Shown one piece after another: positions 1 to 8,686 of a stretch of 64,000 nucleotides of DNA. Numbering within the stretch: position 1 is the stretch's first letter; every line of letters begins with the position of its first letter. The stretch is taken from NCBI RefSeq assembly GCF_000196895.1, contig NC_014297.1:1660295-1724294 (forward strand). Direction: 5' to 3'. Source of the DNA: Halalkalicoccus jeotgali B3 (GTDB taxonomy: Archaea > Halobacteriota > Halobacteria > Halobacteriales > Halalkalicoccaceae). Below the pieces are notes generated by a model. That model made no database searches. It saw only the letters and a program-made list of their open reading frames with translations, and was not told the origin of the DNA. Position numbers and translations under genes: made by a program.

Positions 1-950
1 GCCTCCGCGGGGACGTACGTCGCGAGGTGCCACTCGGGAAGCGAGCGTGACTCGTCGTCGAGTTCGAGGTAGGCCGCGAACCGACGGACGGGATCCGAGA
101 GCCGGGCGGACGCGATCCCCAGTGTCTCGGGGTCGGGGAGGCCGGCCAGCGTAGGACCGGCCTCCCGACAGCAACAATCGAGATAGAACGTCCGCCGGAG
201 CACCGAGGCGACTGCCTCGGGTAGGTCCCCGTCGAGACGGTGGGTCAGCCCTGGCGCCGTGATCGTCGGGGTGGCCCCCCGCTCGACCGAGACATGCGCC
301 TGGAGGTAGTACGCGAGCGGCGAGACCGTCAGGATCGTTTCGAGGTCGGCGGGCACACACAGTCCGATCCCCGTTTCGGCGGTCGCGTCCGCGACCGCAT
401 CGGGGATCTCGACGGCGTCTGCGAACTCGATGCGCGGCGGGTGACCTCGGAGCGCGGGGATCGATTTCGCGGCACGGGTCGTCTCGAAGCCGGCGTGAAG
501 GTGTGAGAGCGCACGCGCGAACCCGGCTGGAGTCGGCGGGATCCGGATCGTCGATTCGGGCCCGCGAAACTGGCTTCTGAATCCGAGCGTGACCGACTGT
601 CGCCCCCCGAAGGAGAGTTCGAGCGACCGATCCGGCGCGTGGATCGTCGCCGGTCCGTCGAATCGGACGGCGGTCTCGATGGGCGTCGGAACGTCCAGAA
701 GGTAGCTATCGGTGGGGAGGTCCGTCGACCCGTCGACGGCGGTGTAGGTATCGCCGCCAGTCAGGCTCGTGACCGTCGCCCGCGGCGTTCCGAACCCGAG
801 TTTCGAAACCTGACCGGAAACTGTCGTATCGACTGGACGTGGCAGCGACCCACCAGCGTAGAACTCCCCCCAGTCGGGGGCCGCTATCTCGACGGCGGCG
901 CGATGGTCCGATACCCTGAGCCCCGCTGTCGTAACCTCCCAGTCGATCAT
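1..950 (-). CDS. Conserved haloarchaeal protein, N-terminal part (runs off left edge)
   Basis: An open frame runs on the minus strand from an ATG at 950 to the window edge with no stop, giving at least 316 residues. It opens MIDWEVTTAGLRVSDHRAA and is soluble, without signal peptide or membrane segments. It carries short motifs such as RGHPPRIEFAD, LAYYLQAHVS and FYLDCCCREAG. This layout resembles the N-terminal half of large haloarchaeal proteins that end in a CHAT (caspase-like) protease domain. That assignment is from memory and the C-terminus lies outside the window, so function stays open. It is divergent from glyA, sharing a 146-bp intergenic region. Confidence 0.75.
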   Translation of the reverse strand, partial: MIDWEVTTAGLRVSDHRAAVEIAAPDWGEFYAGGSLPRPVDTTVSGQVSKLGFGTPRATVTSLTGGDTYTAVDGSTDLPTDSYLLDVPTPIETAVRFDGPATIHAPDRSLELSFGGRQSVTLGFRSQFRGPESTIRIPPTPAGFARALSHLHAGFETTRAAKSIPALRGHPPRIEFADAVEIPDAVADATAETGIGLCVPADLETILTVSPLAYYLQAHVSVERGATPTITAPGLTHRLDGDLPEAVASVLRRTFYLDCCCREAGPTLAGLPDPETLGIASARLSDPVRRFAAYLELDDESRSLPEWHLATYVPAE

Positions 951-1065
951 GTTGCGACATGAACCGATATCACCGACAGATAATAGGTCTGTCGGAGCGA
1001 GATACTGTTCGGAGAACCGAACACGTACCGAGCGGGTCGAACCACTTCGGAGGGATATGGGGTAC

Positions 1066-1072
1066 ACTTTAG
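1066..1072 (+). promoter_or_regulatory. TATA box of glyA
   Basis: A CTTTAG element is centred about 27 nt before the ATG at 1097. This is the haloarchaeal spacing for a leaderless transcript, and it supports the ATG at 1097 over the in-frame GTG at 1079. Confidence 0.55.
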
Positions 1073-1096
1073 CCTCCCGTGGTGAAACCCCATTCC

Positions 1097-2347
1097 ATGG
1101 AGTACGATACCGTTCGCGAGGTCGACCCGGAGATCGCAGACGCGCTCGAAGACGAAGTCACCCGTCAACAGGAGGGGCTGCAGATGATCGCGAGCGAGAA
1201 CCACGTCTCGCCCGCCGTCATGGAGGCCCAGAGCAGCGCCCTGACCAACAAGTACGCCGAGGGTTATCCCGGCAAGCGCTACTACGCCGGCTGTGAGCAC
1301 GCCGACACGGTCGAGAACCTCGCGATCGAGCGCGCCAAGGAGCTGTGGGGGGCCGAGCACGTCAACGTCCAACCACACAGCGGTTCGCAGGCGAACATGG
1401 GCGTCTACCTTGCGGTGCTCGACCCGGGCGATAAGATCCTCTCGCTGGACCTCACTCACGGCGGACACCTTTCGCATGGTCACCCCGCGAACTTCGCGGG
1501 CCAACTGTTCGACGTCGAGCAGTACGAGGTCGACGCCGAGGCGGGCTACATCGATTACGAGGGACTCGCAGAGCAGGCAGAAGCGTTCGAGCCGGATATG
1601 ATCGTCTCCGGGTATTCAGCGTACCCACGGGAGGTCGAGTGGGACCGGATCCAGTCGGTCGCCGACGAGGTCGGCGCCTACCACCTCGCCGACATCGCCC
1701 ACATCACCGGCCTCGTCGCTGCCGGGGTTCACTCCTCGCCCGTCGGGACCGCCGACTTCGTCACCGGCTCGACGCACAAGACGATCCGGGCGGGACGGGG
1801 CGGCATCATCATGTGCACCGAAGAGCACGCGAGCGACGTCGACTCGGCCGTCTTCCCCGGCGCGCAGGGCGGCCCGCTGATGCACAACGTCGCGGGCAAG
1901 GCCGTCGGGTTCAAGGAGGCCCTCGAACCCGAATTCGAGGAGTACGCCGAGCAGGTCGTCGAGAACGCACGGACACTCGGCGATACCCTCGCGGAGCACG
2001 GCTTTTCGCTGGTCTCGGGGGGGACCGACACCCACCTCGTACTCGTCGATCTCCGCGAGTCCCACCCCGACACCACTGGCGGCGACGCCGAGGATGCCCT
2101 CGAGGACGCGGGGATCGTCCTGAACGCCAACACCGTCCCCGGCGAGACCAGAAGCGCGTTCAACCCCAGCGGGATCCGGGCGGGGACGCCCGCACTCACC
2201 ACCCGTGGGTTCGAAAGCGAGGAGATGCAGGCGGTCGGCGACGCCATCGCCCGGGTCGTCGACGCACCCGGGGACGAGACGGTGCGCAACGAAGTCCGCG
2301 AGGACGTCCGCGCGCTCTGTCAGTCGAACCCCCTCTACGAGGAGTAG
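1097..2347 (+). CDS. glyA: Serine hydroxymethyltransferase
   Basis: This PLP enzyme of the cytoplasm interconverts serine and glycine while charging tetrahydrofolate with a one-carbon unit. The 416-aa product shows family blocks in order: IASENHVSPAVMEAQSS (about 31-47), NKYAEGYPGKRYYAGCE (51-67), the turn LTHGGHLSHG (119-128), and GSTHKTIRAGRGG, where Lys228 should bind PLP. The length is typical of archaeal and bacterial enzymes. An in-frame GTG lies 18 nt upstream, but the TATA box spacing and the usual N-terminus favour the ATG at 1097. folD lies 4 kb downstream and acts on the same folate pool. Confidence 0.96.
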   Translation: MEYDTVREVDPEIADALEDEVTRQQEGLQMIASENHVSPAVMEAQSSALTNKYAEGYPGKRYYAGCEHADTVENLAIERAKELWGAEHVNVQPHSGSQANMGVYLAVLDPGDKILSLDLTHGGHLSHGHPANFAGQLFDVEQYEVDAEAGYIDYEGLAEQAEAFEPDMIVSGYSAYPREVEWDRIQSVADEVGAYHLADIAHITGLVAAGVHSSPVGTADFVTGSTHKTIRAGRGGIIMCTEEHASDVDSAVFPGAQGGPLMHNVAGKAVGFKEALEPEFEEYAEQVVENARTLGDTLAEHGFSLVSGGTDTHLVLVDLRESHPDTTGGDAEDALEDAGIVLNANTVPGETRSAFNPSGIRAGTPALTTRGFESEEMQAVGDAIARVVDAPGDETVRNEVREDVRALCQSNPLYEE

Positions 2348-2391
2348 GCGACCTGCGCGCGCTTATTTCCCTCGGCGACGTATCGAGTGGT

Positions 2392-2835
2392 ATGGTAACA
2401 ACCAACAGTACTTCGGCGACAGACCGCGGATGGATCGTCGAAACCGTCTCGGAGTGGCCCGGCGTCGAGACGGGACCGCATCGGTTCGGGGCGACCGAGT
2501 TCACCATCGACGGTCGCGAGATCGGCCACATTCACGGCGGGCGGACGCTGGACATCAACTTCCCCAAACAGATGAAAGAACGCCTGATAGCGGACGAACG
2601 GACGGGCGAGCACCGCTTTGCCGGCGGCGGTTGGACGACCTACCGGATCGAATCGCTTGAGGACGTCGATCACGCTCTTCGACTGTGTCGCCTCTCGTAT
2701 CTCTACGCCCTCCTGACGAGGCGACGCAGGCCCACCGGGAGCACGATCCTCGCGGAACTCGACCTCGACGCGGAGTTGGACCGACTCGATCTCGATCCCG
2801 ACCTTCGCGCGATGTTCGAGCGAATGCGACGATAG
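2392..2835 (+). CDS. DUF5519 (luciferase-domain) family protein
   Basis: The 147-aa soluble protein has the conserved stretch GPHRFGATEFTIDGREIGHIHGG followed by LDINFPKQMKERLI and a GGWTTYRIES block, as in haloarchaeal members of the DUF5519 family that are often labelled luciferase-domain proteins. There is no evidence for light production, and the function is unknown. The start was set at ATG 2392 because a TTATTT element lies about 26 nt upstream. It is 44 nt after glyA, co-directional but with its own probable promoter. Confidence 0.75.
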   Translation: MVTTNSTSATDRGWIVETVSEWPGVETGPHRFGATEFTIDGREIGHIHGGRTLDINFPKQMKERLIADERTGEHRFAGGGWTTYRIESLEDVDHALRLCRLSYLYALLTRRRRPTGSTILAELDLDAELDRLDLDPDLRAMFERMRR

Positions 2836-2850
2836 ACACGGTGTAGCGGG

Positions 2851-3129
2851 TTACCCGGCGTAGGAGCTCTCCCCGACGACCCTGACGAACTCGCCGTAGC
2901 CCACCGAGTCGTCGGGACGGAACTCCTTGACGGCGACCCGAACGCGCCTTCCGACGTGGTCGGACTCCGCACCCGAGACGTACAGCCGGGTATCGCCCAC
3001 GAGCGCGAGGCCGGCCTCCTCGTCGGGATCGTACTCGGCGAGGAAGACGTTGACCTCGGTTCCGGGTGCGAGTGTTGGGTGTGTGGTCCGAAACGACCAG
3101 CCCTTGAAATACTTCGAGAGGAAGCTCAT
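2851..3129 (-). CDS. Small conserved haloarchaeal protein coupled to NhaC antiporter
   Basis: The 92-aa protein begins MSFLSKYFKGWSFRTTHPT and continues with short beta-rich stretches (LAPGTEVNVFLAEYD, RRVRVAVKEFRPDD). It looks like a small barrel, possibly TRAM- or OB-like, and matches a haloarchaeal unknown family that I recall as DUF7513. Its start overlaps the stop of the upstream antiporter gene as ATGA, so the two are probably translated together. That suggests a cytoplasmic accessory or unrelated housekeeping role; neither can be decided here. Confidence 0.75.
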   Translation of the reverse strand: MSFLSKYFKGWSFRTTHPTLAPGTEVNVFLAEYDPDEEAGLALVGDTRLYVSGAESDHVGRRVRVAVKEFRPDDSVGYGEFVRVVGESSYAG

Positions 3130-4682
3130 ACCCGAGCCACCTCCGCCGACTCGCGGTCGATCAGGTACTCCCGTCCGAAGCCGGTGATCGCCGCGAGGAC
3201 GAACACTGCGACCAGCAACCAGCCGTGGAAGACGAAGGGGACGACCTCGACAGGGTTGACGACGAGCGACTGGTCGAACCACTCGTACTGGGCAGGAAGT
3301 TCCTGCATCGCCGTGAACCCGACGAGCACGCCGCCCGACCACGGGAAGATGTAGCCGAGTGCGGCGGTCTGGGCGTCGAGGATGTTCGCGCGGCGATACC
3401 CGTTGAGGTTGAACCGCTCGCCGATCTTCGAGATGTAGGGCCCGATTGCGACCTCGGCGGCGGTGTTGATGGTGATGATCGCGTTGATGAGCGCGGCCGA
3501 ACCGACCATCGTGAGTTCGGCGTTTCTGACATTTGTCGCCACGTTTTCGAGCGACCAGTCCAGAATCGCCTGGAAGGCTCCTCCTCGAATCATGATCTGG
3601 GCGGCGGCGATAATGAGCAAGACGAGGATCGAGAGGGCGAAAAAGCCCGATGCACCGTCGATGATGCTGCCGCCGACGCTCACCGCCTCGGGATCGTCGA
3701 CGATCTGCAGGAACGGCAGAAAAGCGAGCGGTTCCGCGAGCGGCGCGTTCGCGGGCGCGTTGAACGAGACGATGTCGGCCACCGACGTCAGTCCCAACAG
3801 GAGGTTCGCCGCGACCGCGACGACGATCCCCCACGAGATCGCCTCGACGATGTGCCGGCCCGAGATCGCGAGCACGAGCAACACGCCCATCGACAGCAGG
3901 TGGATCAGCCCGACCGGGTCGCTCTGGGAAACCAGCAACTGCTGGGCGTCGGCGGCGATATCGACCCCCGAGAGCACCCCGCCGACGAGGACGTAGGCGA
4001 TCGCCGCCGGGATCGCCGCCGCGAGCGCGTACTTGAACCGGGAGGCGACGACGCCGCCGATGTCCGAGTCCTGCGTGACCGCGCTGACGATGGTAGTGTC
4101 GGAAACCGGTGCGAGGTTGTCCCCGAAGATCGCCCCCGAGAGGATCGCCCCGAACAGCAACACCGGGTTGGCACCCAGCAGGACGCCGGCCGGGAAAAAC
4201 AGGGTCACGAACGCGACCGTCGAGCCGTAGCCCGTCCCGATCCCGGTCGTAAACAGCGCCGCCAGCACGAACGTGGCTGCAGGGAACAACACCGCACCGA
4301 TACCCGCGACGTTCGCGAGCCAGACCAGCCCGTCGACGAACCCGCCGTCCTGGAGCAGTTGGGCGAACATCCCCGCCCAGATCCACGCGACGATGGCCGT
4401 CACCGCCACGGGCTGGGTCATGCCCTCGAAGATGGTGTCGGCGTAGGTCTTCCAGTCGCCTTTGACGAAGAACATTCCGACGATCAGCCCGATCAGCATG
4501 CCTGCAATCAGTCCCGCGGTGTCGGAGATGCGCCAGAGGGCGGTCTGGGCGATCGCCCAGACGATGAAAAACGCGATCGGGAACGCGCTCATGCCCCGGC
4601 CGCCGTAGAACTCGATTCGCGGGCCATCCCCCTCGCCACCGCCGAGCCCGGTCAGTACCTCCGGATCACCTGATTCGCTCAT
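3126..4682 (-). CDS. NhaC-family Na+/H+ antiporter
   Basis: The 518-aa protein is strongly hydrophobic, with about a dozen membrane segments after a short acidic N-terminus. NhaC-like blocks include GTGYGSTVAFVTLFFPAG, the loop GAIFGDNLAPVSDTTIVSA (about 195-215) and, near the end, ALINAIITINTAAEVAIGPY. The GDNLxPxSDTT loop is diagnostic for the NhaC/MleN-type ion transporter superfamily. The likely role is sodium-proton exchange for pH and sodium homeostasis; amino-acid or malate/lactate exchange cannot be excluded because relatives do that. It heads a two-gene operon with the 92-aa protein. Confidence 0.88.
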   Translation of the reverse strand: MSESGDPEVLTGLGGGEGDGPRIEFYGGRGMSAFPIAFFIVWAIAQTALWRISDTAGLIAGMLIGLIVGMFFVKGDWKTYADTIFEGMTQPVAVTAIVAWIWAGMFAQLLQDGGFVDGLVWLANVAGIGAVLFPAATFVLAALFTTGIGTGYGSTVAFVTLFFPAGVLLGANPVLLFGAILSGAIFGDNLAPVSDTTIVSAVTQDSDIGGVVASRFKYALAAAIPAAIAYVLVGGVLSGVDIAADAQQLLVSQSDPVGLIHLLSMGVLLVLAISGRHIVEAISWGIVVAVAANLLLGLTSVADIVSFNAPANAPLAEPLAFLPFLQIVDDPEAVSVGGSIIDGASGFFALSILVLLIIAAAQIMIRGGAFQAILDWSLENVATNVRNAELTMVGSAALINAIITINTAAEVAIGPYISKIGERFNLNGYRRANILDAQTAALGYIFPWSGGVLVGFTAMQELPAQYEWFDQSLVVNPVEVVPFVFHGWLLVAVFVLAAITGFGREYLIDRESAEVARV

Positions 4683-4824
4683 GTCGCACTCATCTCGGTC
4701 AGTTCATGGCTCAGAACCGGTCGAGATAAACCTGTCGTCTGCTCGCGTACCGATTGGGGTTTCGAACGGGAAACCGCCTTCCGCCACGACAAGGTACACC
4801 CGCGCCGAGGACGATCTCACGGGT

Positions 4825-5820
4825 ATGCAGGCACGAGTCATCGAGGAGTTCGGCGAGCCGGCTGTCTTCGAAACGCGCGAGATCGAGACGCCCGAACCCG
4901 GTCCGGGCGAGGTCCGGATCGCGGTCGCGGCCTCAAGCGTCAACCCGGTCGACTACAAGATCCGCCGTGGCGACCTGCCCCCCTTCGCCCCGGAGTTCCC
5001 CGCGGTGCTTGGCTGTGACGTCGCCGGCACAGTCGACGCCGTCGGCGACGGGGTCACGGCGTTCGAGCCCGGCGACGAGGTCTACGGTATGCCCGGCGGC
5101 GTGACGGGGAGCCCCGGCGCGCTCGCGGAGTACATGGTCGCCGACGCCGAGGCGATCGCGCCCGCCCCCGAGTCGCTCTCCCTGACTGAGGCCGCCGCGC
5201 TGCCGGTGGTGGCGCTCACCGCCTGGGAGATGTTGATCGATAGGGCAAGCGTCGACTCGGAGGACGACGTCCTCGTCTACGGCGGCTCGGGCGGCGTCGG
5301 CCACGTCGGCGTCCAGATCGTGAGCGCGGCGGGCGCGCGGGTCGTCGCGACGGGCTCGACCGAGGAGAAACGCGAGATCGCCAAAGAGCTAGGCGCGGAC
5401 GCCACCGTCGACTACACCGAGACATCGGTCGAGGAGTACGTCGAAAGCCACACCGACGGCGCGGGGTTCGACGTCGTCTTCGACCCGATCGGCGACGACC
5501 ACCTTCAGACGGCCTTCGAGGCGGTCCGTCCCTACGGCCGGGTCGTCACCACCGAATCGAGCTCGACACAGGAGTTGGAAGCGATGCATTTGAATGCCCT
5601 CTCGCTGGATGTCGTGCTCGTCATCTTGCCGATCCTTCGGGACGCGTGGCACGCCCGTCTGGGCGAGGAGCTACGCGAGATCGCCGACCTGGTCGACGAC
5701 GGCGACCTCGCGCCGCTGCTCGACGAGCGGCGCCACGGATTCAGCGAGGTCGAGGAAGCCCACCGCCGGCTCGAGGAGGGCGATGCTCTGGGCAAGATCG
5801 TGCTCGAAAACGATCTCTGA
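4825..5820 (+). CDS. MDR-family NAD(P)H quinone oxidoreductase
   Basis: The 331-aa medium-chain dehydrogenase/reductase begins MQARVIEEFGEPAVFE. It has the GroES-like half (SSVNPVDYKIRRGDLPPF, VLGCDVAGTVDAVGDGV), then a Rossmann fold with YGGSGGVGHVGVQI (about 165-178) and an NADP-type region. The zinc ligands of true alcohol dehydrogenases are absent, which fits zeta-crystallin or QOR-like reductases that pass hydride from NAD(P)H to quinones or enals. The frame is open 48 codons upstream, but that part looks unrelated, so the ATG at 4825 was taken. It is divergent from the antiporter. Confidence 0.88.
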   Translation: MQARVIEEFGEPAVFETREIETPEPGPGEVRIAVAASSVNPVDYKIRRGDLPPFAPEFPAVLGCDVAGTVDAVGDGVTAFEPGDEVYGMPGGVTGSPGALAEYMVADAEAIAPAPESLSLTEAAALPVVALTAWEMLIDRASVDSEDDVLVYGGSGGVGHVGVQIVSAAGARVVATGSTEEKREIAKELGADATVDYTETSVEEYVESHTDGAGFDVVFDPIGDDHLQTAFEAVRPYGRVVTTESSSTQELEAMHLNALSLDVVLVILPILRDAWHARLGEELREIADLVDDGDLAPLLDERRHGFSEVEEAHRRLEEGDALGKIVLENDL

Positions 5821-5830
5821 GGCGAGGACC

Positions 5831-6355
5831 CTACCGACCGTGCTCGTACTCCCCGTAAGACGACGTGGAATCGGCCCGAGAGCCGACCCACGTCCCGAGT
5901 GCGATGCCGTAGACGGCGTGACTCGCGTGAAAGACCGTCTCGGCGTCCGCGTCGAGGTCGATGTCGAGCAGCCGATTCATCATCACGCGCTCGCCGAAGA
6001 CCGAGAGCGCGAGGCCGAAGACGGTCCCCCAGACGACGCCCTCGGTCTCGGTGGCCGAACGCGGGAGGCGCAACCGAGGATACAGCAGGCCGAAGAGCGC
6101 GCCGAAGGAGATCCCGTAGAGGAAATGGAGGAAGATCCCCATTCCCGTGTACTCTTCGGGGTGGCCGTCACCGACGTACTTCGCCCAGAAGTTCGCAGAG
6201 GGCGGCAGCGACCGGAGGATCGGTAGCCGGAAGGCGGTCATCACGACCGTCGCGAACGCCCCGCCCTGAATGGCCCGGAGCAACGACCGCACGACTGACG
6301 TCGAGGACGGTCGTTCACTAGTGGCCCGGTCCGAACCGAACGGTGAGTCCCTCAT
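5831..6355 (-). CDS. Haloarchaeal multi-pass membrane protein of unknown function
   Basis: The 174-aa protein starts MRDSPFGSDRATSERP. After a polar N-terminus it has about four hydrophobic segments (GGAFATVVMTAF, GMGIFLHFLYGISFGALFGLL, GVVWGTVFGLALSVFG and a C-terminal VYGIALGTWVGS). The FHASHAVYGIALG region recalls small haloarchaeal and methanogen membrane proteins of unknown role. The ATG at 6355 was preferred over an open extension whose composition looks non-coding. It converges on the MDR oxidoreductase with 10 nt between stops. Confidence 0.72.
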   Translation of the reverse strand: MRDSPFGSDRATSERPSSTSVVRSLLRAIQGGAFATVVMTAFRLPILRSLPPSANFWAKYVGDGHPEEYTGMGIFLHFLYGISFGALFGLLYPRLRLPRSATETEGVVWGTVFGLALSVFGERVMMNRLLDIDLDADAETVFHASHAVYGIALGTWVGSRADSTSSYGEYEHGR

Positions 6356-6510
6356 CGTCGTGTAGTCTCTCCGTCCGTCTCCATAAGTCCGGACCCGGCT
6401 CCTCGACCGTCCGACGAATGTATCCACGTTACTGCATAGATTTCGGACAATATCACCAGATATACGCACGGATCCGAGCGTTGAAGGCGATGGACGGACC
6501 AGTCTCCCCC

Positions 6511-7404
6511 ATGGCGACTATCATCGACGGGAACGCAGTCGCGAGCGCGATTCGGGACGACCTCGGGGCGGCCATCGGGACGCTCGGCGACGAGGGCGTG
6601 ACGCCCGGACTGGCGACCGTCCTCGTCGGCGACGACCCCGCAAGCGAGACGTATGTAAACATGAAACAGCGCGACTGCGAGGAGGTCGGACTGAACGGGA
6701 TCCACGTCGACCTCCCGGGCGATGCCTCCCCCGAGGAACTGTACGACGCCATCGAGGACCTCAACGCCGACCCCGCGGTCCACGGCTATCTGGTTCAGGA
6801 CCCCGTCCCCGAGCAGATCGACTACCGGGAGGTGATCCGCCGGATCGACCCCGCGAAGGACGTCGACGGCTTTCATCCCGAGAACGTAGGCCGGTTGGTC
6901 GCCGGTGACGCCCGGTTCAAGCCCTGTACGCCCCATGGGATCCAGAAGCTGCTCGCCGCCTACGACGTCGAGACCGAGGGTGCGGACGTGACGATCGTCG
7001 GCCGGTCGGACATCGTCGGCAAGCCGATGGCGAACCTCCTGCTGCAGAAATCCCACGACGGCAACGCCACCGTCACCGTCTGTCACTCCCGAACCGAGGA
7101 CCTCGCGGCGAAGACCCGGCGTGCCGATATCGTCATCGCGGCCTGTGGCGTGACCGAACTGATCGACGGCTCGATGATCGGGGAGGGCGCGACGGTGATC
7201 GACGTCGGGATCAGCCGGGTCGAGGACGACTCCGAGAAGGGCTACGAACTCGTCGGGGACGTCGAGTTCGAGAGCGCGAAGGAAGTCGCGGGCGCGATCA
7301 CCCCCGTCCCCGGCGGCGTCGGGCCGATGACCCGCGCGATGTTGCTGTACAACACCGTCAGCGCCGCGAGCCTGCAGGAGTCGGTCCCCGTCGACCTACC
7401 CTAG
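6511..7404 (+). CDS. folD: Bifunctional methylenetetrahydrofolate dehydrogenase/cyclohydrolase FolD
   Basis: FolD oxidises 5,10-methylene-THF and hydrolyses the product to 10-formyl-THF, feeding purine synthesis. The 297-aa product has the active-site pair Tyr48 and Lys52 in ETYVNMKQRDCEEVG, the PCTPHGIQKLL motif, the Rossmann motif GRSDIVGKPMANLL, and the C-terminal GGVGPMTRAMLLYNT. The start is uncertain: ATATAC near 6463 would place transcription start near 6490, where an in-frame ATG would add seven residues. The 6511 start matches the common family N-terminus. Its 3' end overlaps the convergent zinc-ribbon gene by 9 nt. Confidence 0.95.
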   Translation: MATIIDGNAVASAIRDDLGAAIGTLGDEGVTPGLATVLVGDDPASETYVNMKQRDCEEVGLNGIHVDLPGDASPEELYDAIEDLNADPAVHGYLVQDPVPEQIDYREVIRRIDPAKDVDGFHPENVGRLVAGDARFKPCTPHGIQKLLAAYDVETEGADVTIVGRSDIVGKPMANLLLQKSHDGNATVTVCHSRTEDLAAKTRRADIVIAACGVTELIDGSMIGEGATVIDVGISRVEDDSEKGYELVGDVEFESAKEVAGAITPVPGGVGPMTRAMLLYNTVSAASLQESVPVDLP

Positions 7405-8121
7405 GGCGTCGAGGCGCTCCCTGGCGCGCGCGAGTGCGAGTTCGTCGTCGTCCCGGACGGCGCTCCCGAGGTCGCGCGCGGCCTCGACGAGGCGTTCTGG
7501 CGTTCGCGTCTCGACGCTTCCGTCGAGGGCCTCGACCCGTCGGACGTGATCGTCGAGCCGGCCCAGCGCACGCCTGACGGTCGGAGACGCCTCCTCCCGG
7601 GCGTCGAGAAAAGCGAGGAGGTCCTCTCGGTAGGTCGAGACTGCCTTCGCGTAGGCGAGCGCGCGGGCGGATACGAGCGAGTCGGGTACCTCCGCCGGCG
7701 GCGGCCGCTCGCCTCCCAGCAACGCGAGGAGATATAGCTGTTCGGCGTCGTCGGTTTCCGTCTCGAGCGCGCCCGAGGAGAGCGAGCGCTCGTAGCTCCC
7801 GATCGCGGTCCCGAGTTCGCTCGCGATCAGGTAGGTGTCGTCCAGATCGCGCAACTCGCCGCCGTCGACGAACCCCCGCTTTCGGCGGTAGCTCCGACAG
7901 CGCTCGGCGACCTCGCTTGCGACCTCGCTCAGCGGCCGCTCGTCGATCCCCTCGATGAGCGGGGCCAGATCGAGTTCCGCCGGGCCGTCGGTGTGGAGCT
8001 TTCGCTCCTCGTGGCCGACGCTCCGGAGGCTCCCACAGTCGGGACAGGCGACCTCGCCGGTCTCGTAGTACGACCAGCGCGTCCCACACGCCGTACATTC
8101 GCGCTCACCTCTGATCTCCAT
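7396..8121 (-). CDS. Zinc-ribbon haloarchaeal protein (DUF7117-like)
   Basis: The 241-aa protein starts with a rubredoxin/TFIIB-like zinc ribbon: Cys9 and Cys12 in ECTACGTRW, and Cys26 and Cys29 in ACPDCGSL. The rest is a helical, charged domain without membrane segments, with repeats of Arg/Glu-rich amphipathic helix to the end (ALARARERLDALG). I recall this arrangement as haloarchaeal family DUF7117. Binding to nucleic acid or a protein partner is plausible from the ribbon, but no function is established. It overlaps folD tail to tail. Confidence 0.8.
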   Translation of the reverse strand: MEIRGERECTACGTRWSYYETGEVACPDCGSLRSVGHEERKLHTDGPAELDLAPLIEGIDERPLSEVASEVAERCRSYRRKRGFVDGGELRDLDDTYLIASELGTAIGSYERSLSSGALETETDDAEQLYLLALLGGERPPPAEVPDSLVSARALAYAKAVSTYREDLLAFLDAREEASPTVRRALGRLDDHVRRVEALDGSVETRTPERLVEAARDLGSAVRDDDELALARARERLDALG

Positions 8122-8228
8122 GGCCGGGCGTTGGTACGCCGGGGTAAAAACCGATCCGACGGCCCCGGTGGTTCGACGAAGCGAAACCGGCGTGTAGTTT
8201 GATGTGGCGTGCGGTCGCAGATGGACGT

Positions 8229-8375
8229 ATGCGCACAGAAGAAGAAATCCGCGAGCAGTACGAGTTCCTCGCCGAACAGCTCGAAAGCGAGGAGATGCGC
8301 CACCAAGGAGTGAGAGAAATGTTTACATACTACAAGCGTGCGTTGGGCTGGGTGCTCGAAGAGGAGTACATATAA
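8229..8375 (+). CDS. Conserved 48-aa haloarchaeal small protein
   Basis: The frame from ATG 8229 to TAA 8375 encodes MRTEEEIREQYEFLAEQLE followed by a second helix ending KRALGWVLEEEYI. It is charged, helical and soluble, and has strong haloarchaeal codon bias despite its size. The same helix-turn pattern occurs in a small protein I recognise from other haloarchaea. Function is unknown; the two amphipathic helices suggest a protein-protein contact. It is divergent from the zinc-ribbon gene and lies just before the RNA candidate at 8428. Confidence 0.72.
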   Translation: MRTEEEIREQYEFLAEQLESEEMRHQGVREMFTYYKRALGWVLEEEYI

Positions 8376-8397
8376 CAAATCGGACTAGTGTCGGTAG

Positions 8398-8405
8398 GTT
8401 TAATA
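8398..8405 (+). promoter_or_regulatory. TATA-like box upstream of hairpin element
   Basis: GTTTAATA is centred near 8402, about 26 nt before the first base of the hairpin at 8428. No start codon in a good frame follows, so it may drive a non-coding transcript. Confidence 0.4.
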
Positions 8406-8427
8406 CGCAATGGCGTGATTAGTCGAG

Positions 8428-8523
8428 TGACGCTTCGCTTTGGAGGGCCGAAGCGTCAGCGGGGACCAATTCAGGGCGGCAAGCAGCCACGCGGGGATTT
8501 TTCCTCCCCGCGTGGATTGCTTC
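8428..8523 (+). ncRNA. Candidate small RNA with two stem-loops
   Basis: The first hairpin is a perfect 10-bp stem, TGACGCTTCG (8428-8437) with CGAAGCGTCA (8449-8458) around an 11-nt loop. The second has an 11-bp core, CCACGCGGGGA (8487-8497) with TCCCCGCGTGG (8505-8515), extended by AAGCA/TGCTT pairing (8481-8485 and 8518-8522) and a T-rich loop. A TATA-like box sits one promoter length upstream of the first stem. This could be a free small RNA or the structured end of a lost IS200/IS605-type element; no transposase remains. Confidence 0.35.
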
Positions 8524-8686
8524 CATGAAACCGAATCCGCGAGCGCCGCGGCCGGTCCGACTGCCGACGGTTCTGTCCTATCGTAGTAGATACCATACCT
8601 GTTCGACGTGATAGAATCGCCCGACGGAGCCGTTGTCCCCGACATGTTTATGCGTGCCGCCACTGATCTGTCAGTACAGTATAGAC

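Larger units (their letters stand above)
8376..8686. other. 311-bp gene-free region with structured element
   Basis: No convincing coding frame is present. The left part holds a TATA-like element and two strong hairpins (described as an RNA candidate). The right part, about 8524-8686, is unstructured and carries the promoter of the PadR gene (for example CAGTACAGTATAG just before 8687). Confidence 0.6.

Noticed and set aside
8428-8523. Complete IS200/IS605 element at the hairpin pair
   Set aside because: Hairpins resemble IS ends, but there is no transposase or TnpB frame, so only a relic or an independent RNA is possible.
8400-8663. 87-codon minus-strand frame across the hairpin region
   Set aside because: Its codons come mostly from inverted repeats and it shows no family motif; the structured element explains the region better.
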